From positions 186,001 to 250,000 of the forward strand of contig CAVYQL010000004.1 in NCBI GenBank assembly GCA_963770645.1: DNA of 64,000 nt, in the 5' to 3' direction. The DNA is from Bog-473 sp963770645. Lineage in GTDB: Bacteria; Actinomycetota; Acidimicrobiia; Acidimicrobiales; RAAP-2. Made by a program: the position numbers and the translations under genes. This document shows, one piece after another, positions 53,645-61,891 of this stretch; position 1 is the stretch's first letter; each line of letters begins with the position of its first letter. The notes beneath the pieces are model-generated. The model was not told where the DNA came from and made no database searches. It saw only the letters and a list, made by a program, of their open reading frames with translations.

Positions 53645-54511
53645 TCATGGATCACCTCGACCAAGAGGACTACCGAAGCGAATCACGTTTCCGTCGGGAT
53701 CACTGACAAGGCCCTCTCGCTTGCCGTAGTCCTCGTCGCGTGGGCCGATCACGTCGATTCCTGCTTGCCTCCATTCCTCGGCCACTCGGTCGGCGTCTTG
53801 ACAGTGCATATAGAGCCCTCCGCGGCCAGCTGCTTCATCCTCCGTTGTTTGGGCAAGGTGAATCGTGAGGTCTCTGTTTCGGTGCGCGAATGCATAGGTG
53901 TCGTCGTGAAACGACACATCGAATCCCGCACGGCTGAACCAGGCTACGGAGCAGGACACATCAGTGACCTTGAAGACCGGCTCAAAACCGGTCACCAGCC
54001 ATGCGCCCGACATGAGCTGTAACTGGCCGTTTCGCTGTCCATTGAGCCCGTCTAGGCAGTTATGGCAGATCGGCAGGTCGGGATGTGAGCGCAGCCTGAC
54101 CCACCAATCGACGGACATCGAGCAGCACGCGCATTCCACAGCCATGAGCAAAGCGTAGGCCCATACCTGGCTCCCGCTGTTGGTCTCGCCAAGCCGTCCC
54201 ATGACCGGCAGCGAAAGGGGCGTGGGATCGTCGCCTTTCAGGAGATATTCCGTTAGGTCGTCCAGGCAGCGGGGCCATCCGATCTCGGAAATGATCTCGT
54301 AGTGACGGGCGGTCGGAAAATCGGGGGGGGGTCCCAGCGAATGGTCAGGAGCTCGGCCTTCCCGCTCGTCCCCACAATGGGTTGAGCCATCTTCACCGAG
54401 TCCCCACAGGTGACGATGCCGACGACTTTGCCCGCGTCGATCCCCGATCGAACTCGACTCCTGTTCCCTGCTGCTCCCAGAATGACCGCCTCTGGTCAAC
54501 AAGGGCGGCAA
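53645..54511 (-). CDS. VOC-domain protein with unexplained N-terminal extension
   Basis: The C-terminal 122 residues (from ATG 54013) are a complete VOC domain: GFEPVFKVTDVSCSVAWFSRAGFDVSFHDDTYAFAHRNRDLTIHLAQ ... GLVSDPDGNVIRFGSP. The frame stays open upstream to 54511; residues encoded at about 54014-54300 look protein-like (DDLTEYLLKGDDPTPLSLPVMGRLG, then Cys-rich ECACCSM and LPICHNCLDGLN, a possible zinc site), but no SD marks ATG 54013. A run of nine G (54326-54334) lies where the upstream frame stops making sense, so a frameshift is likely there. The true start is unresolved. Confidence 0.55.
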   Translation of the reverse strand: MPPLLTRGGHSGSSREQESSSIGDRRGQSRRHRHLWGLGEDGSTHCGDEREGRAPDHSLGPPPDFPTARHYEIISEIGWPRCLDDLTEYLLKGDDPTPLSLPVMGRLGETNSGSQVWAYALLMAVECACCSMSVDWWVRLRSHPDLPICHNCLDGLNGQRNGQLQLMSGAWLVTGFEPVFKVTDVSCSVAWFSRAGFDVSFHDDTYAFAHRNRDLTIHLAQTTEDEAAGRGGLYMHCQDADRVAEEWRQAGIDVIGPRDEDYGKREGLVSDPDGNVIRFGSPLGRGDP

Positions 54512-54703
54512 ATGCGTCGAGATCCACCCAACAACGTGCCCGCCGGAGGCTCAACACTGGACCTCAGACCCGGGGCAGGTCGAAACATCCGGGACCTATC
54601 GTTCCTTGGATGAGAGTTGCCAGGATCATGACTTTCCCGTCAGACGATGCTCGTTGGCCCGCCCACCATGGCGAGCCATCCGGAAGATCACTCCGCTAGG
54701 GCC

Positions 54704-55138
54704 ATGCCAGCACTACCAGATGAACTTCGTGAGTTGATCGAGTCAGGACCCATGGCCCACCTGAGCACCATCAACCCCGACGGGAGCCCCCAGGTAAGCG
54801 TCATTTGGATAGGGCTCGACGGTGGCGATCTGGTGAGCACCCACATGCGGGACAACGTCAAACTCAGAAACATCAGACGCGACCCGCGCGTAGCGCTCTC
54901 GGTCGATCTACCGCGAGAACCCGGCGTCTGGATCAACCCTTATGCAGTCCCCTATGCACGGGCGACGGTAGAACCCAGCTCTCGCATCTGGGACCTGATG
55001 ACCAAACACGCGAAGGTCTACGTCTCGCCCGATGCTGAAGTCCCCGTTCCTGAGGAATCGGAGCCTGGCTTCATGGTGCGGTATTCGATCACGCGAATTG
55101 GTGGCATCGGCCCATGGGCGTCAAGCCCAGCGCTCTGA
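54704..55138 (+). CDS. PPOX-class F420-dependent oxidoreductase
   Basis: 144 residues from ATG 54704 (ATG 54668 possible). Split-barrel fold: LRELIESGPMAHLSTINPDGSPQVSVIWIGLDGGDLVSTHMRDNVKLRNIRRDPRVALSVDLP, the hallmark of the TIGR03618 group of F420-binding proteins. Substrate unknown. The next gene begins inside its 3' end. Confidence 0.87.
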   Translation: MPALPDELRELIESGPMAHLSTINPDGSPQVSVIWIGLDGGDLVSTHMRDNVKLRNIRRDPRVALSVDLPREPGVWINPYAVPYARATVEPSSRIWDLMTKHAKVYVSPDAEVPVPEESEPGFMVRYSITRIGGIGPWASSPAL

Positions 55139-55614
55139 CACGTTCAGCCGGTCGGCAGCGCCGGTTGCTACTTGGAGTCGATGACCTGATCAGGGCCATG
55201 CCGAACGATGAGCTTGAAGGTGGATCTCTCCTTCAGATAGGGGAAACCGGACAGGTCGACGTCGGACCTGAATGGCGGGACCTCGAAGCGTCGTGGTACC
55301 TCGGCCTTTCTGCAATTGCCTCCAGCGGAACCGGCGTAATCGTTGACGAGGTATTTCTCGGGGGCAATCAGAGTCAAGAACGGTTGCGAGCAGCCCTCGG
55401 AGACCTTCGGGTGCTATGGGTCGGCGTCAAGTGCGACCTCGACGTAGCGAGAGCCCGGGAGGGATTGCGGCCAGATCGGGTTCCGGGTATGGCCGAGTCC
55501 CAAGCAGCAGTTGTTCACGAAGGCGTCGTGTACGACATGACCGTCGACACCAGTCATGCCTCCCCGGAGTTATGCGCTGCGGAAATCTTCTCCCGAATGT
55601 CGACCATGACTTAG
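55114..55614 (+). pseudogene. Chloramphenicol phosphotransferase-like protein lacking the P-loop
   Basis: The frame closely follows the CPT family: LLGVDDLIRAMPNDELEGGSLLQI, VGPEWRDLEASWYLGLSAIASSGTGVIVDEVFLGGNQSQERLRAALGDLRVLWVGVKCDLDVARARE, PGMAESQAAVVHEGVVYDMTVDTSHASPELCA. Family members begin with a Walker A (GGSSxGKS) and about 25 further residues before the VDDLI helix; here that segment is missing and replaced by SAGRQRRL. ATP binding should be lost. It overlaps the PPOX gene by 25 bp, which is not normal for either. Confidence 0.75.
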
Positions 55615-55616
55615 GA

Positions 55617-55654
55617 GCCGAACCGTCCCACCGACCCGGCCTACGGGGCTACCC
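55617..55654 (+). repeat. Dispersed intergenic repeat, copy
   Basis: 38 bases beginning GCCGAACCGTCCCACCG and ending GGGGCTACCC; it matches the copy at 29518-29555 at 32 of 38 positions and starts 2 bp after the CPT-like stop. Confidence 0.45.
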
Positions 55655-56312
55655 AGAACCCGCCGGTATCTCCACGTCCTGGGCACTAGGACGGCTCTCC
55701 CGCGTGTCCTCGGCCCTCGGTCAGCTCATCGGTGCCGGTGATCACCCGCCGTGACCCGGTCCGGCCGCGAGGCCAGTAGCCGCTACTCACACGAGTTCGC
55801 GGGCTGCGGCCAGATGAGTGTTACGTGGCCACGACCAAGTTCCAGCCAACGGCTTTCCTGCAACTGGGACGCTTAGGGAACGTATCTCCGACGGCCACCG
55901 TGGCCCGTTCCTGGTCTGCGCAGTCACTCCGATAGGTGCCCTATCTCACAAGCGACGTCAGTCCTGGCATTGGTGCCACTCTACGACATGGGTTTCCTCC
56001 ATTGCTCAGAATCACGCAAGAGAGCAACCTCGGATTGTGAGTCACACCGTCCGAAATGAGCAGCAGTCGTTGGAAATACAGATAGCTGAACACCGAAGGT
56101 GCCGATCCTCTTCGGTCCTTTTGTCACGGGGCCTGAAGTGGGATAGCCGGTCGGGATCACGCCGAACCGCCAGTCTGGGGCAGCCTCGTCGGAGCAGTGG
56201 GCACCCTCACCGGCCGGACACCGGAGGTTCAGAATAGGATCGATGGAAATAGATTGACCGTAATCTTGTCGGTGATCGAGCAACCGAATGGAGTGGTTCA
56301 GGAGGAGGCGTT
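55655..56312. other. Non-coding stretch
   Basis: About 660 bp with no supported gene. It ends in the GGAGGAGG ribosome binding site of the cyclopropane synthase family gene. Confidence 0.4.
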
Positions 56313-57611
56313 GTGCCACTTGCTGAGGTGGTCCAGAGCATTCTCGGAAACGGCATCCCATTGGGCGTCGCTGCCTACGATGGCAGCGCAGTCGAACCGC
56401 CGGACGCGGTGGCTACGCTTGTGATTCGTTCGCCGGACGCCCTATCCCGCATAATCAGCCGACCTGGTGAGCTTGGCCTGAGCCGGGCATACGTGGCGGG
56501 CGATCTCGACATCGACGGTGACATCTATTCGCTGCTCGACATCGACATATCCGTTTCGAGTCTCCGGCTCAGTCCCACGATGGTGGCTCGATTGATTCAA
56601 GTCGCTGGACCGTCCGTACTCCGGCTGCTTCCTCCTCCTGAAGAGGAGGCCAGACTCCGCGGTGGCATCCACAGTCGCAGAAGAGACCGCGAATCGATCA
56701 GTCATCATTACGACGTATCCAACACCTTTTACGAGATGGTGCTCGGCCCTTCGATGACGTACTCGTGCGCGTTGTTCGAGACCGCAAAAGATGACCTCGC
56801 CACGGCACAGGAGAACAAGTACGAACTCGTCAGTCGCAAGCTCGGCCTGCGATCTGGGATGCGGCTGCTCGACGTGGGCTGCGGCTGGGGAGGGATGGCC
56901 ATCCATGCCGCCACGAACCACGGGGCGCGCGTCCTCGGCATCACCCTGTCGAGCGAACAGTATGACTGGGCCACGAAACGCGTGGCCGAATGCGGCCTGG
57001 GAGGCCAGGTCGAGATCCGTCTCCAGGACTACCGCGACCTTGCCGACGGACCGTTCGATGCAATCAGCTCGATCGGCATGTTCGAGCATGTGGGTAGACG
57101 GCGAATGGCCGAGTACTTCCACCGACTATTTGCGCTACTGCGGCCAGGAGGTCGGCTGCTGAACCACGCCATAGGCCGTCCCGGCGTCGTGGACGTGCCG
57201 ACGTTCCGAGGCCGAGCCGAGGCAACCACACGGCGCGTCGCCCTGGCTGCCGGGCTTCGCGGGCCGACGCGCATTGCCAGTCCATTCATGGACCGTTACG
57301 TGTTTCCTGATGGTGAGCTCCACGAAGTCGGAACCGTGGTGTCCACAATGCAAAACACTGGCTTTGAGCTTCGGCACCTCGAGACGTTACGCGAGCACTA
57401 TGCGCTGACGCTACGGCACTGGGTCGAGAACTTGGAGGCCAATTGGGACTCTGCAGTCCGCGAAGTCGGGGCGGCTCGTGCGCGGGTTTGGCGTCTATAT
57501 ATGGCGGCATCAGCGATCAGTTTCGAGCGTCACCGGTTGGAAGTCCACCAAGCGCTGGTAGTTCGTCCCGACAGGGGTCGAAGCAACATGCCACTGCGGT
57601 TGCGCTTCTGA
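56313..57611 (+). CDS. Cyclopropane-fatty-acyl-phospholipid synthase family methyltransferase
   Basis: 432 residues from GTG 56313, SD GGAGGAGG. The N-terminal lipid-binding part (LGLSRAYVAGDLDIDGDIYSLLDIDI) is followed by SRRRDRESISHHYDVSNTFYEMVLGPSMTYSCALFE, SAM motif LLDVGCGWGGMAIHAA, ISSIGMFEHVGRRRMAEYFHRLFALLRPGG and GNHA-like LLNHAIGRPG. This is the Cfa/CmaA fold that adds methylene or methyl groups to membrane-lipid double bonds. Whether the product is a cyclopropane or a methyl branch cannot be told. First gene of the lipid-like stretch. Confidence 0.93.
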   Translation: MPLAEVVQSILGNGIPLGVAAYDGSAVEPPDAVATLVIRSPDALSRIISRPGELGLSRAYVAGDLDIDGDIYSLLDIDISVSSLRLSPTMVARLIQVAGPSVLRLLPPPEEEARLRGGIHSRRRDRESISHHYDVSNTFYEMVLGPSMTYSCALFETAKDDLATAQENKYELVSRKLGLRSGMRLLDVGCGWGGMAIHAATNHGARVLGITLSSEQYDWATKRVAECGLGGQVEIRLQDYRDLADGPFDAISSIGMFEHVGRRRMAEYFHRLFALLRPGGRLLNHAIGRPGVVDVPTFRGRAEATTRRVALAAGLRGPTRIASPFMDRYVFPDGELHEVGTVVSTMQNTGFELRHLETLREHYALTLRHWVENLEANWDSAVREVGAARARVWRLYMAASAISFERHRLEVHQALVVRPDRGRSNMPLRLRF

Positions 57612-57701
57612 TGGACTGAGCATCGAAGTGGGCCCGCTCCCAGGGGGGTCTCATCCCCGATCCAGCAGCATTGGGGCGAACGCAAATGGCAGATTCCGAT
57701 C

Positions 57702-58250
57702 TTGGTGATAGCGCAAGGGAGAGTTTCCGCATTGGCCGTCAGCCTCAAACGTGTCGACCCGACTCGGCCGGCCGGCATGTTCGCTCGCATGTACGCAACA
57801 CTGGCCGCGACGCGCTTCGCCAGGTATCTGTCGCGCACAATCGGATGGAAGCTCGATCCGATCCTCTTGCGAGTGAGCCATGGCCGATTGGCCACGACCC
57901 TTGTCTTTCCCACAGCCGTGTTGGAGACACAAGGGGCGAGAAGCGGCGCATTGCGTCGCCATGCGATCATCTACTTTCACGATGGTGACGGGGTCATAAT
58001 CGTTGCCTCGAACGCCGGGGGTTCCAAGCACCCTGCCTGGTATCACAACGTCCGAGCCCATCCGACTGTCGTCTTCGGTGGAATCCCGATGAGAGCCAGA
58101 ATCGTGAACGACGAAGCTGACCGAGAGAGGTTGTGGGCCATGGCGGACCGCGTGTTTCCTGCCTACTCCACATATCGTCGTGAAGCGGCCATGGCACATC
58201 GAACGATCCCGATTATTCGGCTTTCTCAGCAAGGGCCCGGAGACGGCTGA
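57702..58250 (+). CDS. Ddn-like deazaflavin (F420)-dependent reductase family protein
   Basis: 182 residues from GTG 57702; ATG 57777 would give 157. Core matches the Ddn/F420H2-dependent reductase family: VLETQGARSGALRRHAIIYFHDGDGVIIVASNAGGSKHPAWYHNVRAHPTVVF. Mycobacterial relatives reduce quinones, biliverdin or nitroimidazoles with F420H2. A basic hydrophobic N-terminus may associate with membrane. Same strand and 90 bp after the cyclopropane-synthase-type gene. Confidence 0.85.
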   Translation: MVIAQGRVSALAVSLKRVDPTRPAGMFARMYATLAATRFARYLSRTIGWKLDPILLRVSHGRLATTLVFPTAVLETQGARSGALRRHAIIYFHDGDGVIIVASNAGGSKHPAWYHNVRAHPTVVFGGIPMRARIVNDEADRERLWAMADRVFPAYSTYRREAAMAHRTIPIIRLSQQGPGDG

Positions 58251-58319
58251 TCGCCTGCGAATCCCAAGGGGGCGATCTGTTCCATCGATCCAGCGGACGG
58301 AGGCACGGTCTCGGCTACG

Positions 58320-59303
58320 TTGGTTTCGTCGACAGGACTTCCCATCCATTGTGACTTTGGCTCTCACGAAGAGGGGACTCTCGGCCTCAACCATCAGCTA
58401 CAAGGTCTTTCCTCCCATATCCTCGAGCAATCCAAAGCAGCCCGACAGGTTCAACGCAACTCCAGCAGGCTGCGCCAGAATGTGCTGGTGCGAGACACAG
58501 CTGGAGAGTTGGAATCCTGCGGGTTCACTCGGATCGTCGGTCCTCTCGGAACTGCTCACGAGGCGGACGAGGTCTCAATCTCCCTGGTTGATACGTGTCG
58601 GCGTCGGAACGGTCTTCCTCCACTGTCGATCATCGGAGACTTCGTGGTCCCACCGCTGGATGCCGGAGACACTCGGGATTTTCAGACACTCCATTTCGAC
58701 TTCGGTTTGCCACTGGACCCAAAGACTGAACAGGAGGTTGCGCGATACACGGCCCTTTATGTTCCGGCTGGAGTCACGGGGGTCAGAGCGGTCACCCGAT
58801 TGGTGCCTTTGATGACACTCTTCAGTCAGCGCCCATGGCCACCGCCTGGGGAGTTGGTCGATCGGCTGACCTCATATGGCCGGACACACGGATCCTGGGA
58901 TGATGAGCAAGGCTACGTCGAGGGAAGCCTCGCACGTATAGTCGAAGGCGCCTCCGCCTGGCGCTCGCCATTCCTACCGAGCGTGAAACAGGATCCTGGC
59001 TTTCTTTGCGGGTTGGAGTTTGACAGCCTTTTTGCCGAACTGGCGTTCTTTGCGCGCCATGGCCTTCGTATCGACCAGGTGGAGATCTCGGTCGATCTGG
59101 GACCCGGAGAGCTGTTGGTATTCGACAACCTTGCGGTGGCGCACGGCCGTCGTGGACGGCGCAAACCCGGAGAGCTGCGCCAACGCATGTTCGGACACAG
59201 GCTTCGACCAGCGGCCCTGCGGAAGCTGCGCGACAGCGTCCTGGCGGCGTTTTACGCGGGACAGTCAGAAGAACCGGTCCGAGCCACTTCGTCGATCCCG
59301 TAG
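58320..59303 (+). CDS. Fe(II)/2-oxoglutarate-dependent oxygenase of the TauD/clavaminate-synthase type
   Basis: About 327 residues if the TTG at 58320 is used; the true start is uncertain. Metal ligands H125-x-D127 in FQTLHFDFGLPL and distal H275 in GELLVFDNLAVAHGRRGRRKPGELRQRMFGHR, with the Arg that binds 2-oxoglutarate carboxylate nearby. The GELLVFDN-x-x-VxHGR pattern is typical of clavaminate synthase-like hydroxylases. Its 3' end overlaps the convergent gene at 59252-59881 by 52 bp. Confidence 0.75.
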   Translation: MVSSTGLPIHCDFGSHEEGTLGLNHQLQGLSSHILEQSKAARQVQRNSSRLRQNVLVRDTAGELESCGFTRIVGPLGTAHEADEVSISLVDTCRRRNGLPPLSIIGDFVVPPLDAGDTRDFQTLHFDFGLPLDPKTEQEVARYTALYVPAGVTGVRAVTRLVPLMTLFSQRPWPPPGELVDRLTSYGRTHGSWDDEQGYVEGSLARIVEGASAWRSPFLPSVKQDPGFLCGLEFDSLFAELAFFARHGLRIDQVEISVDLGPGELLVFDNLAVAHGRRGRRKPGELRQRMFGHRLRPAALRKLRDSVLAAFYAGQSEEPVRATSSIP

Positions 59304-59881
59304 GCTGCGACGAAGTGGCCGTCAATGTCGTCAACACCTGAGTGCAGCACCAGGTTGGCCGCGAACAGAACACCGGTGACGCAGGCGCCGCTCCGGGCTG
59401 GGATGAGCATCGTGAACGCGCGCTCCATGAGCCCGCGTGGATCAGCCGCCCGAACGTAGGATCCGTCCGATACCAGCTCGACACAATGTGGCTCTACGTC
59501 TATGAAGTGCAGTGCCCGCTCGCTTTGCGAGCTGAGGTTAAGCAGCAGTCTCACAACTCGTCGATCTCTCAGTGTTCTGACGTCACCGCCCAACGCGGTG
59601 GCTGCGTCTGAGTCGAGGTGGAAGGCCGGGTCGACGCTCTGCTGGGTCAGGGACAGTCGAACGAAGTTGAATCGATACTCGGCACCACCATGCCTCATCG
59701 ACGGCCAGCGAGCCTCGAATGCACGGCACGCCGGGAGATCGCTATTTATCTCAGGCTCACCCGTGAGCGCGGGGAAGTAGCCGCAACATCCGTTCTGGTC
59801 CAAAGCGGCACGAGCGCGAAGCTCCGTTTCGACCTCCGCCAGGCTTTGGGTCAATCCAGGAAGATTTAGCGCGATGGTCAC
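59252..59881 (-). CDS. Probable Fe(II)/2-oxoglutarate-oxygenase-like protein (unclassified)
   Basis: 209 residues from GTG 59881. A putative double-stranded beta-helix metal site is visible: H88-x-D90 in DPAFHLDSDAATALG and a late His (H180) in VLFAANLVLHSGVDDIDGHFVAAYG, with strands RRVVRLLLNLSSQSERALHFIDVEP between. This HxD...H layout suggests oxygenase ancestry, but no named family was recognised and the call rests on layout. Convergent and overlapping with the TauD-like gene. Confidence 0.6.
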   Translation of the reverse strand: MTIALNLPGLTQSLAEVETELRARAALDQNGCCGYFPALTGEPEINSDLPACRAFEARWPSMRHGGAEYRFNFVRLSLTQQSVDPAFHLDSDAATALGGDVRTLRDRRVVRLLLNLSSQSERALHFIDVEPHCVELVSDGSYVRAADPRGLMERAFTMLIPARSGACVTGVLFAANLVLHSGVDDIDGHFVAAYGIDEVARTGSSDCPA

Positions 59882-59981
59882 CGGGTGATGAGTCGCTGCA
59901 AGTCGGGACGGAATCGACACTTCGGAGCACGTTATTCGGGCCGAGGCACACAACCATGTCGCGGCGCGAGGATGGACCGCC

Positions 59982-60524
59982 GTGACGCGCATAATCCTTC
60001 TCAGGCATGCCGAGCCGCTCGTCGCTGATGGAATGCCAACCACCCATTGGCCGCTGACCGATGAGGGTAGGAGCAGAGCAACTGCACTCGGACGGTCGCT
60101 CGCCGACACTCATAGAACCACCACCACATGGACGAGTCCGGCGCGCAGAGCCTCTGAAACGGCAGCACTTGTAGTTCCTTCGGTCGCCTTTCATGTCCGA
60201 GAGGAGCTGAGCGAGGTGAAGAAACCGTGGTACCTCACGACCGAGGAGCACGCCAAGGCGACGGCACGCTATCTCGAAGGGGAGGATGTCCACGGGTGGG
60301 AAGGTCGAGGGGATGTGGTGGCCCGACTCTCTGCGTTGGAGACCGACTTTGGTCCCCCGGCGGACGACTTGATCATTGTCAGCCATGGAGTGCTTCTCAC
60401 CATCTGGCTCGACCACCAGATTGGGCTCGCAGATCCGTATCGGTTTTGGTCGAATCTGCGGATGCCGGACGCGTGGCTTGCCGATTTCGAGAACAAGTCG
60501 CTTCATCGCCTCGTCGCCCGCTAG
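59982..60524 (+). CDS. Histidine phosphatase superfamily protein
   Basis: 180 residues from GTG 59982. Catalytic LLRHAEP (variant of RHG, His nucleophile and Arg) at the N-terminus, TSPARRASETA in the middle and the second His in LIIVSHGVLLTIWL. Phosphoglycerate-mutase-like branch 1 fold. Substrate unknown; it directly precedes a polyprenyl diphosphate synthase by 78 bp on the same strand. Confidence 0.9.
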   Translation: MTRIILLRHAEPLVADGMPTTHWPLTDEGRSRATALGRSLADTHRTTTTWTSPARRASETAALVVPSVAFHVREELSEVKKPWYLTTEEHAKATARYLEGEDVHGWEGRGDVVARLSALETDFGPPADDLIIVSHGVLLTIWLDHQIGLADPYRFWSNLRMPDAWLADFENKSLHRLVAR

Positions 60525-60602
60525 GCAACGACCCTCCTGGCGTACCTTGGACACTTTCGCCTCCACGGGCGCTCTCCCCAGCGGCCGCGGTAGCGTCCTC
60601 AC

Positions 60603-61610
60603 GTGCGGTCGTCACCGCTCGACCTTTTAGGACCTCCGGATCTTGCCGAGCATTTGGCGACGGTAAGTGATCGACTCGCGGCAACCTGCACGGTCGGCGC
60701 ACCGGACCTGACGACTTCGTGCCTCCGAGTGGTGGCTGGTGGCGGCAAGCGCCTTCGGCCTGCCTTGACCATCGCCGTCGCTGACATTCGGCATATATTC
60801 GATCCCCGAGTCGTTGCTGCGGCTGTCGCGGTAGAGCTGGTTCAAGTCGGCTCTTTGGTTCACGACGACATCTTCGACGAAGCACAGACCCGTAGGGGAA
60901 CTCCGACTATCAATGCAGTCGAGGGTCAAAACCAGGCACTGCTCGCGGGGACTTACCTGATGGCGCGCGCGGCAGCCGAAGCCGCCGCCTCTGGCCAGCA
61001 GGTAGCCTCCGAAGTAGCGAGCACGGTCGCCTTGCTCTGTGTGGGCCAGGCAACCGAAACGCAGCATTTGTTCGATATCGATCAGGAGATCGACCGGTAC
61101 CTCTTTACGATCGGGGCCAAGACAGCCGCACTCTTCGCCTGTTCGTGTCGCGTGGGAGCGCTGAGTGCAGCGTTGCCCGATGAGCACGTCGCCAGTTTCG
61201 GCGAGTTCGGGCGAAACTTCGGCATGGCGTTCCAGCTCATCGACGACGTGCTCGACTTGATCGGCGACCCTGATCGACTGGGCAAGCCGGTGGGAGTCGA
61301 CTTGCGAAGCGGTGTGCTCACCATGCCCGCCCTCTTAGAGCTGGCCCATCCCAGGGCGGGAGACCTCCGCGCCCTCTTGATCCGCCGCCAAGTCGCCGAC
61401 TTAGAACAAGCGTCGAGAATGATCCTTGAATCAGGCAGAATCGACGATGTCGTCGAAGTTGCCCGCGAGTACGCAGATTTGGCCGCCGAGTCGATTGCCG
61501 ACGTTCCAGGCACAACCGCTCTCTCGAGGTTCCCCTCTTCGTATGTGGAATGGGCCCTCGAAGAGTTCGTTGCCCCTAGAGCCCATCAGAACAATGACTT
61601 CGGCGGATAA
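60603..61610 (+). CDS. Polyprenyl diphosphate synthase (trans-isoprenyl)
   Basis: 335 residues from GTG 60603. First Asp-rich motif DDIFD (residues 88-92) in QVGSLVHDDIFDEAQTRRG, second Asp-rich motif DDVLD (214-218) in FQLIDDVLDLIGD, plus GGGKRLRPALTIAVAD for the allylic/IPP site and the KTAALFA helix. It elongates allylic diphosphates with IPP. Chain length (GGPP, heptaprenyl and so on) cannot be set from sequence alone. Confidence 0.93.
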   Translation: MRSSPLDLLGPPDLAEHLATVSDRLAATCTVGAPDLTTSCLRVVAGGGKRLRPALTIAVADIRHIFDPRVVAAAVAVELVQVGSLVHDDIFDEAQTRRGTPTINAVEGQNQALLAGTYLMARAAAEAAASGQQVASEVASTVALLCVGQATETQHLFDIDQEIDRYLFTIGAKTAALFACSCRVGALSAALPDEHVASFGEFGRNFGMAFQLIDDVLDLIGDPDRLGKPVGVDLRSGVLTMPALLELAHPRAGDLRALLIRRQVADLEQASRMILESGRIDDVVEVAREYADLAAESIADVPGTTALSRFPSSYVEWALEEFVAPRAHQNNDFGG

Positions 61611-61891
61611 CCCGGGACATTGGCGACCAAAGATTGACCGGTCAGAGGCTTGGTCGTCTCGCAAGATCCGAGCGCGCTACACCGGACGAATGTGGCGCTT
61701 GGGTGAACGCCTGCGCCATCCGGGTGAACGTCCGCCGTCCCAAACATGTTGCCATCGACATTTTCGATGGCACGTGTTACAACCGCGGTGAAGACTTATC
61801 GGCAGACGACATGACTTGAGTCGCCGCCCGATCGATCACACCGAACGGGAATCGCGCGGTCGGTCTGTCTGTCCAAGCAAGAGGGGGTTCC

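Noticed and set aside
26200..54600. Integron gene-cassette array
   Set aside because: Genes point in both directions with large gaps, no integron integrase is present, and the dispersed repeats lack the GTTRRRY/RYYYAAC ends of attC sites.
59882..60109. N-terminal extension of the minus-strand oxygenase-like gene to 60109
   Set aside because: The added 76 residues have no coding character and overlap the start of the histidine phosphatase; GTG 59881 starts the recognisable protein.
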